Positions 23,282-32,923 of a stretch of DNA of 64,000 bases are shown one piece after another. Source of the stretch: Mucor racemosus (Eukaryota > Mucoromycota > Mucoromycetes > Mucorales > Mucoraceae); the NCBI GenBank assembly GCA_027405735.1, contig JAPEHQ010000013.1:186001-250000 (forward strand), given 5' to 3'. The position numbers and the translations under genes were made by a program. Within the stretch, counting starts at the first letter, position 1. The number at the start of each line of letters is the position of its first letter. Under the pieces are notes generated by a model. That model searched no databases and was not told the origin of the DNA. It saw only the letters and a list, made by a program, of their open reading frames with translations.

Positions 23282-26200
23282 CTACAGGAGGGAATGGCAT
23301 TGATCTTCATCAATCATTTTGTGAATGTTGAGTCGAATGCTAGCCAGTATCGCTGTATGAGAAACCGGAACCTGGTTAAAAATAAACCTCATATGGGCAA
23401 GCCAGATTTGAGAGAGTGAAATAAGAAGGATCTGATATGGATCAATGCCTTTAACTTGGCAATACCAAATATAGGAAAAGTCCAGGGAAAAGAGAGCCTC
23501 CTTAATATCTGCAATGGAAGTAGTAGGCCACAAGAACTCGAAAATGACACCTTGCCATACTTTTTCTTTTGTTGGGCAATGAAAGAGTAGATGGGAAGAG
23601 GAATCACGAGTAGAAACGCACACAGGACACCAAGGGGAGTCAAATATTCCAGGCATAATACTATGGAGTAAACCCCGGTTAGGGATGCAACCAGTAAGCA
23701 AGCGGTAAATGACATTTCTTTGAACTACAGTGAGAGACAATGACCAAAAGTACTTCCACCGTGCAGCAGAAACCTGTCGCAGAGACTCAGGAGCGATTAA
23801 CGACGACTGAAAAGCAGATCGAAAAAGCTTAGCCGAGACCTTGGATTTAGCCACAGATTGAGAGACATCAAGAGATAAAAGATTCACAAATGGAGCAAAA
23901 GAAATGTTCAGGTCGACAGAGGACGCTGGACGACACAACGAAACAAAATACGGTTGAAGCTTGAAATTACCAGAAATAAGTCCCTTGTAGATAGTTGGGG
24001 GAGCACGTTTCCATGCCACTAGATTTGGATCCGTAGTATCTTTCCAATGAAGTAGACGCAAATTTGGATCATAGTGAAATACATCAGAGACAAGCATTTG
24101 TTTAACCTTAGCTGGAATAGACATCGAAGAGGAAGGAGGAACATAAAATGCAGCTTGTAAAGGTAAGATTAAAGCAGTTGCAGGACTTATAATAGCTTGA
24201 TCAAAAGAACGCGGGATGTAATCAATAGCTCGGTAAAGCATATCCAGAGTCCCAATCCGTTGTTTCCGTAAACCCTGAGTCCGAGAACAAGGGAAGAGAA
24301 GAGGAACATGATGATAAAGACATTGATTGACATTTCGAACATGAAAACTGAGCATATAAAAGACCGGATGATTATCAATGGCCTGTTGGTCCAAAGTGAG
24401 CAAAGGTTGAAGCCAACGAAAGTAAAGAGCAGAAGATTGTAATTGGATATCTATGACTCCAAGACCACCTCGGGTTTTGGAAAGAGTCCAAACGTTCCAT
24501 GGAATAACAGGGAAGATACTTCGTCGAAGAAACTGGATAGCCACTGAGCGCAATTGTTTGAAATCGGCACTAGCAAGAGGAGTTACCCGCAAGATGTACC
24601 ACAGTTTCGAAAGAATCAAAGAATTAAGAACTGTCGCTCTTCCCACAACCGATAAAGATCTAGTACCATGTAAGTCCACCGAAGATTTCAATTTGGCGAC
24701 TAAACCAGCCATAAAATTAACACGTTGGATCCGACTCTGTATGAGAGGGAAGCCGAGATAGATAATGGAAGTATCATCTTCTACTGAATGCAAATGTCTG
24801 ATCTGGAGCCGAGTCAAAGGAAGACGCCAGTAATCCCAAGTGTCTCTCCCAGAGACCGAAAAAGCTTCCACTTTATCATTATTAAATTTAGCATTGGAAG
24901 CTGAGCAAAAGAGTTTCATAACCGAGGTCAAACGAGATAAATCAAGGTGATCATGGACAAAGACCAAGGCGTCATCAGCATAGCAAAGGACTTTGGTCCG
25001 GAGAGTACCGAGTAAATAGCCTTGATAAGTTTGATCATAAATAATCGAAAGTAAGAAAGGTTCAAAAGCTAAATTGTAGAGAATTGGTGATACAGGATCA
25101 CCCTGTTTTAGTCCACGAAGCTTACGAACTTCCTCAGTAAAATGCCCATTAATGTTGATGCGAATCACATTCTTTGCCATAAGATTGTAGACGCAAGTAA
25201 CAAGCTTCCGAGGAAAGCCAAATTTCAGCATTACCATCCGTAGATACTTCAGGTTTACACGATCGTAAGCCTTTTCCTGATCCAAAAGAAGGCCTATATC
25301 TTGGTCCAATGTACGAAAATAAGGATCATCGTCTTTTTGTTCCGCGATTGACCACTTTCGTTGAGCATCTTCCATAATAATTTGGCATAGCAACCCATTT
25401 TCGGCAATAAAACGCCCCGGGAGAAAGCCCAGTTGGTGTCGACTAATAAGTGTTTGAGATACAGACATGATCCTGCTATTTATAATACGAGTGAACAGTT
25501 TATAATCAGAGTTGGCCAAAGATAATGGTCTATAATTCTTCATATCAGCTGAATCACCTTTTTTGAAGAGAAGTGTCATGAGAGAGGTATTCCAAGATTT
25601 CGGAAACTTGCCCTTGGTTAGTGCTTCATTATAAACTGTGTAAATAAGATCATGATACGGAGGGAACCGAATCACTAAGTTGAGTATCTCATAAGGTAAG
25701 CCATCCGTGCCAGGACTACTCCGTCTTGGAGTACGTTTGCTTTCTTCCAAAATATCAACGACCAATATAGGATCAAGAAGTTCAACTTGCTGGTCGGTAG
25801 TCAGTTTCAGGTGAGAAGGAATAGAACGAAACAGTTCTCGAGCAGCCAATTCATTAATTGGTTCAGGAGTGAATAGAGTAGAATAGAATTGTGTAGCAAT
25901 TTCCTGAAAACTTCCTTGAGTATAGCACATTTCATTATTCAATGGATCTCTAAGGCCCGTAATTGAACGTTTGTTCTCCCGAGCAGTCGCTAGCCGTTTC
26001 AAAAAGCCAGGAGATTTTTCGCCGTTTTCTCGCCAAAATTTTCCAGCTTTCAGAATCTCAATCTCTGATATACTTTGTTGTAAGGAGGCAATCTGAATTT
26101 CAAGAGTCGGTAAAATCTGGTTAAGCAACCCTCGATGCTTCTGGTGTCGCAAGATCTTATTTCGCTTTGATTGTAGCCGTAGAAGTTGTTTCCTTCTCCA

Positions 26201-27193
26201 GTTGAAGTCCTCTATTTGAAAAGATTTAACGAAAAGTTTAACTTCGGCTTTGACCCAATCCCATTGTTGTTGTGGTGATGAGAAGGTTTTGACCAAATTG
26301 AACTGTTCCATAATTTCCTCCAGGTGTTTAGCTAAAGCTATTCTAAATTGCTTATTCTTGGCCAGAAAAGGATTGGCTTTCCACGATCCAGGACCACGGC
26401 CAGTAGAAGCTTGATATTGAAATGTAAGACCCAAGAGAGCATGATCCGTCCATATATTGGATATAAAATGTTGATCTAAACTAGTAACATTATGATGTGA
26501 GAGAGTATTACAAAAAATATAATCAAGAATGCCTGAACGATTCCCACTCTTCCAGGTAATCTGTTTCTCTTCTGCAAAAATGTCGACATAGAAGTCGTCT
26601 AAAAGTTGAGTCCACCTCAAAGGAGCGCAAAGTAATGAACCATCCGGTTTTCTGTCTGTGTATTGATAGTTGAAATCACCCATAATAAAAATGTTGTTAT
26701 TATTGATGTTGTTATTGTTGATGTTGTTATTGTTGATGTTGTTTTGCAATGTGTCCTGAATTACAGAAATATCGAGTAATTCAGAATAAAAGGCAGAGCG
26801 AGAAGCAGAAGCATCTGATCGACCATATATATTAAGTATTGTAGCAATTGGTGTAGGAAAAGTTGTATTGTCCATATCTTGGGTTAAATGAAGTGAAGCA
26901 AGGATATACCTGCCGCCATCAATACCTTCCGAGATAGATTGAATTGTAAATTTGTTGTTAAGCGATAAGATTCCACAATGAGGAGTCCAAAGGCTCGACT
27001 TGGATTGGAATTGAATATTGAATTGTTCTATTGTAAGAGGATCTGTAGCATGGGTTTCTTGTAACACTAGGATGTCATATCCAAGTGTTCTAAGATATCT
27101 AATAAATTGAGTACGTTTTTTTTGATTTTCTGTTTTTTTAAGGCCACGGCAATTGAGGGTAGCCATTTTTACTGTATGTTGTGTAAAAATCAT
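23282..27193 (-). CDS. LINE ORF2: endonuclease and reverse transcriptase
   Basis: 1,303 aa. It nicks target DNA and copies the element RNA at the nick. The N-terminus is an exonuclease-endonuclease-phosphatase domain: MATLNCRGLKK (10-20), VLQETHA with catalytic Glu about 46, and MGDFN about 170. The reverse transcriptase core includes LLFKKGDSADMKNYRPLSLA, GLKQGDPVSPILYNLAFEP and CYADDALVF, with YADD at about 738-741. The C-terminal region CPVCVSTRDSSSHLLFHC is a zf-RVT zinc-binding motif. A stretch of repeated NNNNI units (about 150-168, from a TTG/TTA microsatellite at about 26694-26746) is inserted just before MGDFN. The first ATG lies 2 nt after the ORF1 stop (TAA-AT-ATG), suggesting termination-reinitiation; a second Met at residue 10 is an equally good start. 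Confidence 0.93.
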   Translation of the reverse strand: MIFTQHTVKMATLNCRGLKKTENQKKRTQFIRYLRTLGYDILVLQETHATDPLTIEQFNIQFQSKSSLWTPHCGILSLNNKFTIQSISEGIDGGRYILASLHLTQDMDNTTFPTPIATILNIYGRSDASASRSAFYSELLDISVIQDTLQNNINNNNINNNNINNNNIFIMGDFNYQYTDRKPDGSLLCAPLRWTQLLDDFYVDIFAEEKQITWKSGNRSGILDYIFCNTLSHHNVTSLDQHFISNIWTDHALLGLTFQYQASTGRGPGSWKANPFLAKNKQFRIALAKHLEEIMEQFNLVKTFSSPQQQWDWVKAEVKLFVKSFQIEDFNWRRKQLLRLQSKRNKILRHQKHRGLLNQILPTLEIQIASLQQSISEIEILKAGKFWRENGEKSPGFLKRLATARENKRSITGLRDPLNNEMCYTQGSFQEIATQFYSTLFTPEPINELAARELFRSIPSHLKLTTDQQVELLDPILVVDILEESKRTPRRSSPGTDGLPYEILNLVIRFPPYHDLIYTVYNEALTKGKFPKSWNTSLMTLLFKKGDSADMKNYRPLSLANSDYKLFTRIINSRIMSVSQTLISRHQLGFLPGRFIAENGLLCQIIMEDAQRKWSIAEQKDDDPYFRTLDQDIGLLLDQEKAYDRVNLKYLRMVMLKFGFPRKLVTCVYNLMAKNVIRININGHFTEEVRKLRGLKQGDPVSPILYNLAFEPFLLSIIYDQTYQGYLLGTLRTKVLCYADDALVFVHDHLDLSRLTSVMKLFCSASNAKFNNDKVEAFSVSGRDTWDYWRLPLTRLQIRHLHSVEDDTSIIYLGFPLIQSRIQRVNFMAGLVAKLKSSVDLHGTRSLSVVGRATVLNSLILSKLWYILRVTPLASADFKQLRSVAIQFLRRSIFPVIPWNVWTLSKTRGGLGVIDIQLQSSALYFRWLQPLLTLDQQAIDNHPVFYMLSFHVRNVNQCLYHHVPLLFPCSRTQGLRKQRIGTLDMLYRAIDYIPRSFDQAIISPATALILPLQAAFYVPPSSSMSIPAKVKQMLVSDVFHYDPNLRLLHWKDTTDPNLVAWKRAPPTIYKGLISGNFKLQPYFVSLCRPASSVDLNISFAPFVNLLSLDVSQSVAKSKVSAKLFRSAFQSSLIAPESLRQVSAARWKYFWSLSLTVVQRNVIYRLLTGCIPNRGLLHSIMPGIFDSPWCPVCVSTRDSSSHLLFHCPTKEKVWQGVIFEFLWPTTSIADIKEALFSLDFSYIWYCQVKGIDPYQILLISLSQIWLAHMRFIFNQVPVSHTAILASIRLNIHKMIDEDQCHSLL

Positions 27194-27195
27194 AT

Positions 27196-28734
27196 TTACT
27201 GATGAGTAGAAGGAAGGGCACCGGACGTGTCAGGTGAAGAAGGAATTTCCTTGTCAGTAGTAATATTAGAAGAGGCAGTAATCAAAGTATTAGAATTAGG
27301 AGGACCCGATAGTGGTAGACGACTAGAACTGATATCAATAGAATCAGAGGTTCGAGCAACCTTGGCATTTAAAGGAGAAGGTTCTAACAAAGGAGAACGA
27401 GGTAGCTTCGAGGAAGCCTCTTTCATGCTAACATCTGGCTTATTATCATTGGAGCCATTGGAAGTAATGTCAGAATTGGGGGCCTCAGCAATAGAATTTA
27501 CAATAGCAGGGGAAGTAGCTTCTTCCATAAGATGATCGGCATCAACTGTCTTACTCTTGGTGGGCTCATCACCTTGAATAATTGGCTGGCGAGTCGAAGA
27601 TCCATCTTGAGGAGAAGAGGACTTCTTGGGATCAGAGGAACCTTTGGGAGTTTTACGTCCTTTGGTTGAAGTAGTAGGCGAAACGGCTCTAACTTTTCCG
27701 GGAGCAGAAGCAATAGAATCATTGCGAGGACAAACTTGGAAAACATGACCAGTTTGATTGCAATGATAGCAACGGATCCATTTTTTGTAATCAGGACAGT
27801 CTGCTCTGCAATGTGCAGTACTTTGGCAATTGCGGCAAAAGTCAGGCATTTTATCCCATTGCAGGAGGATTTTGCGTTGTTCAACGTCCTTGTCATTCCA
27901 GACGATTACTCTGGCCAAAGGTTCTAAATGTTTAAGACCACCACAAGGAGAGTCCTTTCCATGATTGAAAGGACATTGGTTATCTTCCAGGATGGGATTC
28001 AGGGTTAAATTAATGGTGGCATATCCTTCACCATTGAAAATGCCATCAGTTTTAGAGATACCCAAATCCAGGACATCACCAAAACAGGCGAGACGTTTTT
28101 CCATTTCCGATTTCAATAGCAAAGCGGGGAGGAAGGGAAGATTCTCTAAGGTCAATCTTACAATGGAAGCATCAGCTGGGTACGACTTAAAACCCTTAAG
28201 AAAGGTGCCATCATCTAAAGTGATGCCAGATTCAAGAATTGTTTTACATCCTTCCGATGTAGGAAGCCACAAGGTTTCCAAAAAGTCATGACCAAGGTAA
28301 TTTCGGGTCTGCTTACGATACCCAAGAAATTCCTCATAAAAATCAGACTTTGCAGCTGATTCATTAAATTTTAACAGAGCTTTATTTAACAAAGAGCGAT
28401 CTTTAACAGTAGATAAATCAATAAGTACTGAATCTTGTTCCATTCCCTTGATAAAAGGACGAACAACCTCGAAAGGAGCAGGAGAAGCGCTGCCATTTAA
28501 CACCTGCTGACTCGATTCTTGTTCTGTTACTGAACGTTGAACCAGGGTAGGCTTGAAGGAATAGTTTTGTTTCTTCTTATTCCTAGCCCCATGAGAGACA
28601 ACTTGAGTCCATTCCCGAGAAATAGCTTGGGAGGACTGAGAGGATGGTCCTGAACTACGAGAGTTCGGATTGTTATTCTGCTGGTTACTGCGAGTTTCGA
28701 CCATGGAAGAAAGATGTATTTTTATTTTTGTCAT
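27196..28734 (-). CDS. LINE ORF1: nucleic-acid-binding protein with two CCHC knuckles
   Basis: 512 aa from the first ATG. An internal MVETRSNQQ (residue 12) may be the real start. ORF1 proteins coat element RNA and act as chaperones. Two zinc knuckles, CRNCQSTAHCRADC and CYHCNQTGHVFQVC (both CX2CX4HX4C), lie about residues 290-325. Upstream, residues 90-280 form a domain with the pattern of plant and fungal LINE gag-like proteins (SYPADASIVRLTLENLPFLP, GEGYATINLTL). The C-terminal 170 residues are Ser/Pro/Lys-rich and low in complexity. Upstream partner of ORF2 with a 2-nt gap. Confidence 0.88.
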   Translation of the reverse strand: MTKIKIHLSSMVETRSNQQNNNPNSRSSGPSSQSSQAISREWTQVVSHGARNKKKQNYSFKPTLVQRSVTEQESSQQVLNGSASPAPFEVVRPFIKGMEQDSVLIDLSTVKDRSLLNKALLKFNESAAKSDFYEEFLGYRKQTRNYLGHDFLETLWLPTSEGCKTILESGITLDDGTFLKGFKSYPADASIVRLTLENLPFLPALLLKSEMEKRLACFGDVLDLGISKTDGIFNGEGYATINLTLNPILEDNQCPFNHGKDSPCGGLKHLEPLARVIVWNDKDVEQRKILLQWDKMPDFCRNCQSTAHCRADCPDYKKWIRCYHCNQTGHVFQVCPRNDSIASAPGKVRAVSPTTSTKGRKTPKGSSDPKKSSSPQDGSSTRQPIIQGDEPTKSKTVDADHLMEEATSPAIVNSIAEAPNSDITSNGSNDNKPDVSMKEASSKLPRSPLLEPSPLNAKVARTSDSIDISSSRLPLSGPPNSNTLITASSNITTDKEIPSSPDTSGALPSTHQ

Positions 28735-28740
28735 TCTTTT

Positions 28741-29382
28741 TTGAAGAAAATGTCAGATTGGTATTTGAAACTCAGAACCTTGCTTTTATGAGTGCCATTA
28801 TATATCAATAGGTCACATAAAGATCAAATAGGTTATAATTTGGATAAAACAGAGTAGTGCTTCATTGAATTGTGATAAAGATGTTGCTCAATGCTATTTT
28901 TTCAAATTATTCTTTGCTTCAAGCGGTCGAGAAGTATATCCTTTCTTCCAAAAGTTGCATCGGAAGGTCGATGCAAAATGGAGATTTGGAGATGCTTCAT
29001 AAACGTTGCAATGCTTTTATTTACGAAAAAAAAAATTTGCCTTTCCTTCTTCTTCCTTTTGCTTATTCTGAAGTGAAAAAGCAGAAATTATCATTACTAT
29101 TGAGATTGAAGACTGAAAATGCTTTCAATATCTGTACATTTAAACTAAAATTCTGTATAGACGTTTGTCAAATATGACAACTTAAACCTGAACGTATTAG
29201 TAAGCATTGAACTTGATAAATTCGCAGTGAGTGCGGACAACCCTATGTATTTTAATGCATAACATGTCAGACGAAAATTTTTATTCTGTTAGCTTGGTGG
29301 CAGCCCCCAAAATTCCGGTCTCCGTGTGTTCAGCGAAAAATTCTTTTTTTTTTGTTATCTTTTTTACAATATTATTACAAAT
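28741..29382. other. Intergenic region between the LINE and the LRR gene
   Basis: No gene recognised. The last 60 bp before the LRR start is T-rich, as in other promoters in this window. The boundary with the LINE 5' end was not resolved. Confidence 0.3.
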
Positions 29383-30795
29383 ATGGTTTGGGGAGGAAAC
29401 GATGGAGCAGTAGACAGATGGGTCAAGCAACTTGAAGAAAATGACCCCAAGCTTGTATCATTACATATTCTTAGCTTCCGTCGAATTTCTACAGCAGAAC
29501 TTGGTCGTGTTTTCCGTGCTATCAGTACAAATACAGTTTTGCGTGATCTTTATGTTTCGGGTCATGCTCTCGATGCTACATGTATGGATCAACTAAGCGA
29601 ATCATTAACATTAAACGACACTTTACGTACACTCAATTTGGGAAATACTAGTTTCGGTTTCAATAATGATGTATTTGGATTATTCTGTGAAGGTTTAGCT
29701 GCCAATGAAGGTCTACAAAAACTTGATTTGGAAAACAAGGGACTCAAGCATTCTACAATTCATTTATTGGCTGAAGCATTAGCTAAAAACAAACATTTGG
29801 AAGAAGTGAATGTATCTCGAAATGAATTGGACAACGAAGCTGTAGAGATCTTGGCTCCTTCTTTGACAGGATTGAAAAAAGTTAATTTGGCAATCAACAA
29901 CATTGGTGCTGCTGGCGCAAAGGTCATTGCACAACAAGTATTAGCTCCTTTGAGTCAAGTTCAAGAGTTGGAATTATCTGATAACCCATTTTTGGAAGGC
30001 GCCAGTGTATTGGCATCTGCATTAAAGAATAATCGTCATTTGCGTGTGCTCAAAATGGTAGATGTCGTTAGCAATGAACAAGATTTAACTAGTTTACCTC
30101 CTCCAGCTTTAGGCCTTGAAGGTGGAAAGTTAGAAGATGAAGATGAGAAAAAAAAAAAGAAGAACTCTGATGAAACTCGTACTTTACATGGTAATGCATT
30201 GGCCGAATCAATTGGCCAGTCTCTCAGTGTCAACAAAACTTTAACTCATCTTTGGTTGGATAATAACGCAATTGAATCGAGCTCATTGAGCCATTTAGTT
30301 GGAAATCTGCCTAAAAGTGGTCTTTTAGAGCTTAAATTACGTCAAAATCGACTCGAAGATGAAGCAGCTTTGTTATTAGCAGGTGCTATCGATGGACTTC
30401 AACATTTAGAGCTGGGTGAAAACGGAATCAGTGCCAAGGGATTTGGAGCATTATTAGATACCAAGTTGGATTATTTAGGATTATTTAGTAACATTGTTGG
30501 CGGCTTCGGATCAGATCCAAGTTTATTACCAGAGTTACTATCAAGTAAAGTACGTCGATTGGATATTGGGTGTAACGGTATAATCCATCAAGATGTTGAA
30601 GCAATTGTACAAATCTTGATAAATAAGGGAGTTCCTGAATTAAACTTACTGGAAATGGGAGGAAATGTCGAAGATAAGGAAATTGAACAATGGGAAGCTA
30701 CGTTAGAAAGACTTTTGTCCGAACGAGATAAGTTGGAAGTTATCTGGAAGAGAAAGCCAAGTCAAATGGAAAATGCTCCACCACCAATGATGTAA
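29383..30795 (+). CDS. Leucine-rich repeat protein (ribonuclease-inhibitor type)
   Basis: 470 aa in one exon. The start MVWGGNDGAVDRW is preferred to an upstream in-frame ATG (29326), whose leader is encoded by a T-rich 5' UTR-like tract. The protein is almost entirely LRRs of about 28 residues (LRTLNLGNTSFG, LQKLDLENKGL, LEEVNVSRNELD, LKKVNLAINNIG, LTHLWLDNNAIE, LELKLRQNRLE, LQHLELGENGIS, LDYLGLFSNIVGG). This horseshoe type is found in RanGAP, NLRC3-like and ribonuclease-inhibitor proteins. A charged insert with a Lys run (about 260-280, EDEDEKKKKKNSDE) interrupts the repeats. There is no NACHT, kinase or signal peptide. RanGAP1 was considered, but the catalytic N-terminal pattern is not evident. 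Function unknown, probably a protein-binding scaffold. Confidence 0.8.
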   Translation: MVWGGNDGAVDRWVKQLEENDPKLVSLHILSFRRISTAELGRVFRAISTNTVLRDLYVSGHALDATCMDQLSESLTLNDTLRTLNLGNTSFGFNNDVFGLFCEGLAANEGLQKLDLENKGLKHSTIHLLAEALAKNKHLEEVNVSRNELDNEAVEILAPSLTGLKKVNLAINNIGAAGAKVIAQQVLAPLSQVQELELSDNPFLEGASVLASALKNNRHLRVLKMVDVVSNEQDLTSLPPPALGLEGGKLEDEDEKKKKKNSDETRTLHGNALAESIGQSLSVNKTLTHLWLDNNAIESSSLSHLVGNLPKSGLLELKLRQNRLEDEAALLLAGAIDGLQHLELGENGISAKGFGALLDTKLDYLGLFSNIVGGFGSDPSLLPELLSSKVRRLDIGCNGIIHQDVEAIVQILINKGVPELNLLEMGGNVEDKEIEQWEATLERLLSERDKLEVIWKRKPSQMENAPPPMM

Positions 30796-31098
30796 CTGCA
30801 ACTTATCATTTGTTTGTTACCTTTTATAGTAGTTTGCTATAGTGTCCATATAATTAATATTATCATCGCGTCGTTATCTCTTTTTTTCTTTCAATAAAGT
30901 TAATACTTCCTTTTTATTATCTTTTTTTTTATAATCTCTTTGTGTAGCCATGTTTCCCGGTAATCAACTAAAATCATATGATTGTGTAGCAATGCAGAAA
31001 ACAACAGTCTTTCTTTTTTCCAATTTTTCAGTATAAAAAATAATCAGATTTCGAGTGCATTATGTAGCTTCTTTACCTTGAGATCAATAAAAATAATT
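30796..31098. other. Intergenic region before the molybdate transporter
   Basis: 3' flank of the LRR gene with AATAAAG (near 30894) that may act as a poly(A) signal, followed by the T-rich upstream region of the next gene. Nothing else seen. Confidence 0.35.
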
Positions 31099-32710
31099 AT
31101 GCAATTCATTAAAAAACCATTGATTCGTTTTAAAGAACATTTTACATTACACGAGGTACGTTTGTATCGACAATGTTCATTTAATATACTAATGTAGAAT
31201 CATAGATCTCCGGTAGTTTAGGTGATCTAGGCACTCTTTTACCAATTATGATGTCTTTGGCTATCTCTGGCCAGATCAATCTAACCAGTACCCTTTGGTT
31301 TACTGGTATTTGGAACATACTCTCAGGTTTCATGTTTCAAGTTCCCGTGTGTGTTCAGCCGATGAAAGGTAAATCCAATAGATCAAGAAATTTACATAAA
31401 CAAACAAAACTTACAGAATCTGATATAAAATAAAATAGCAATTGCGGCCGTTGTATTGACAAAGAACATGCCAATTCAAGAGAATATGGCAGCTGGTCTT
31501 AGTGTTGCCACATTTATCACTTTTCTCGGTATAACACGTACAACTCATCTTGTTGGAACATTTACTCCTCCTGCAATTGTAAAAGGTACGTAAAAATCGG
31601 TCGCCATATGAGACCATCTTGTAACACTCTAAAATCGTAGGACTGCAGTTGGGTACTGCTGTACAATTGATCATCAAGGCGCACAATCTAATTCCCAAGT
31701 TACAATGGAAAATAACTACTGCAAACTGGTCTGACAATAATACATGGGTTCTCTTGAGTTTTCTTTTTGTAGTAGCTTGTTATAGAACAAAAATCCCTTC
31801 TGCTTTGATTTTGTTCTTGATTGGGTTGATCTTTGCTCTCGTTTTAATGTTTGCAGAGGGCAGAGATGTACCTCATCCTACTGTAGGAAGTGGCCATTAT
31901 CCTGACACAATCATTGTACCTTCACCCGAGCAATTCAAAAATGGTTTTCTTAATGCCGGTTTAGGTCAATTGCCTCTTACTACATTAAATTCTGTCATTG
32001 CTTTATGTGCTCTTATAGATGAATTATTCCCAAAACATCATGCTAAAACATCGCACGTTGCCATGAGCGTGGGAATTATGAATTTGATCGGCTGCTGGTT
32101 TGGTGCTATGCCTGTTTGTCATGGTTCTGGAGGTCTTGCTGGTCAATACCGTTTTGGCGCACGTTCAGAAGTATCTGTGATTTTATTAGGTTCAACTAAA
32201 CTTTTGTTGGGCATTTTATTTGGTGGATCTTTAGTTGGTTTGTTGCAAGTATTTCCAACTTCAATTTTGGCTGTCATGTTGTTTATCTCTGGTATTGAAT
32301 TGGGTTGTGCTGCCAGATCTGTAAATGATTTGACGAATGATGAATATAGAAAAAGAGAAAACTTTACTATTATGCTTTTGACTACTGGTTCTTTAGTTGC
32401 TTATTCAAATGATGGTATTGGGTTCTGCGCAGGTCTTGTATCAGCTACTTTACTATCTATGCAACGTTTAGGTTTAAGAGATTGGTTCAAACATACATTA
32501 GATGGATTCAAGTCTGTGCCACGAGTTTGGCGGGATCAAAATCTTGTATCACTCACTTTGCCTGTTACTACAGTAAAAAATGCTCAAGACGAAGAAGAAA
32601 GAATTAATATAGTGAATGATACTAATAGGCCTCCTCTCTATAATTCTCAATTGAAATCTGTGGGTACTTCAAGTACAACTACATCTACGGAAAATTCTAT
32701 CAAGAAATAA
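31099..32710 (+). CDS. Molybdate transporter, MOT1 type (SulP-related)
   Basis: Four exons: 31099-31155, 31206-31368, 31439-31585, 31641-32710. They sum to 1,437 nt (478 aa). MOT1 proteins import molybdate at nanomolar levels for molybdenum-cofactor enzymes such as nitrate reductase. Diagnostic sequence: HEISGSLGDLGTLLPIM at the N-terminus, PVCVQPMKAIAAVV, GLGQLPLTTLNSVIAL and PVCHGSGGLAGQYRFGARS, with about ten hydrophobic segments. There is no C-terminal STAS domain, as expected for MOT1 and unlike sulfate transporters. The tail after HTLDGFKSVPRVWRDQ is short and hydrophilic. It converges with COG6, stops 213 bp apart. Confidence 0.92.
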
Positions 32711-32923
32711 TACTATCCTAAATAATAATCTATATATCACTTGCAATCTTATTACACAACTCTGTATAATTCAAATAGGTCTTTTTGGCAACACAAAAAA
32801 TATAGTATTATAGTTTACATGCCCAAAAATACACCTTTAATTTACTTGAATAAATTTACTTTGGATAAGCAACCATAAAAACTCTTTAAGCATAAATTAT
32901 ACTTCAAAACCAGCTATTTTATT

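Larger units (their letters stand above)
23045..28740 (-). mobile_element. Full-length L1-like non-LTR retrotransposon (LINE)
   Basis: On the minus strand: short 5' region, ORF1 with two zinc knuckles, ORF2 with AP-endonuclease, reverse transcriptase and C-terminal zinc-finger (zf-RVT) region, about 200 bp of 3' UTR, then a poly(A) tail of 30 (poly(T) at 23045-23074). ORF1 and ORF2 are both open without a single stop or frameshift, so the copy could be active or very recent. There is no RNase H-like domain, which points to the L1/Tx1-type group; Tad-type fungal LINEs carry RNase H. The architecture resembles the Grem-LINE1 elements described at pericentric regions of Mucor. I could not find a convincing target-site duplication, so the exact 5' end is uncertain. 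Confidence 0.9.

Noticed and set aside
29383..30795. RanGAP1 assignment for the LRR protein
   Set aside because: LRR type is similar, but I could not see the RanGAP-specific N-terminal catalytic pattern, so only the fold is claimed.
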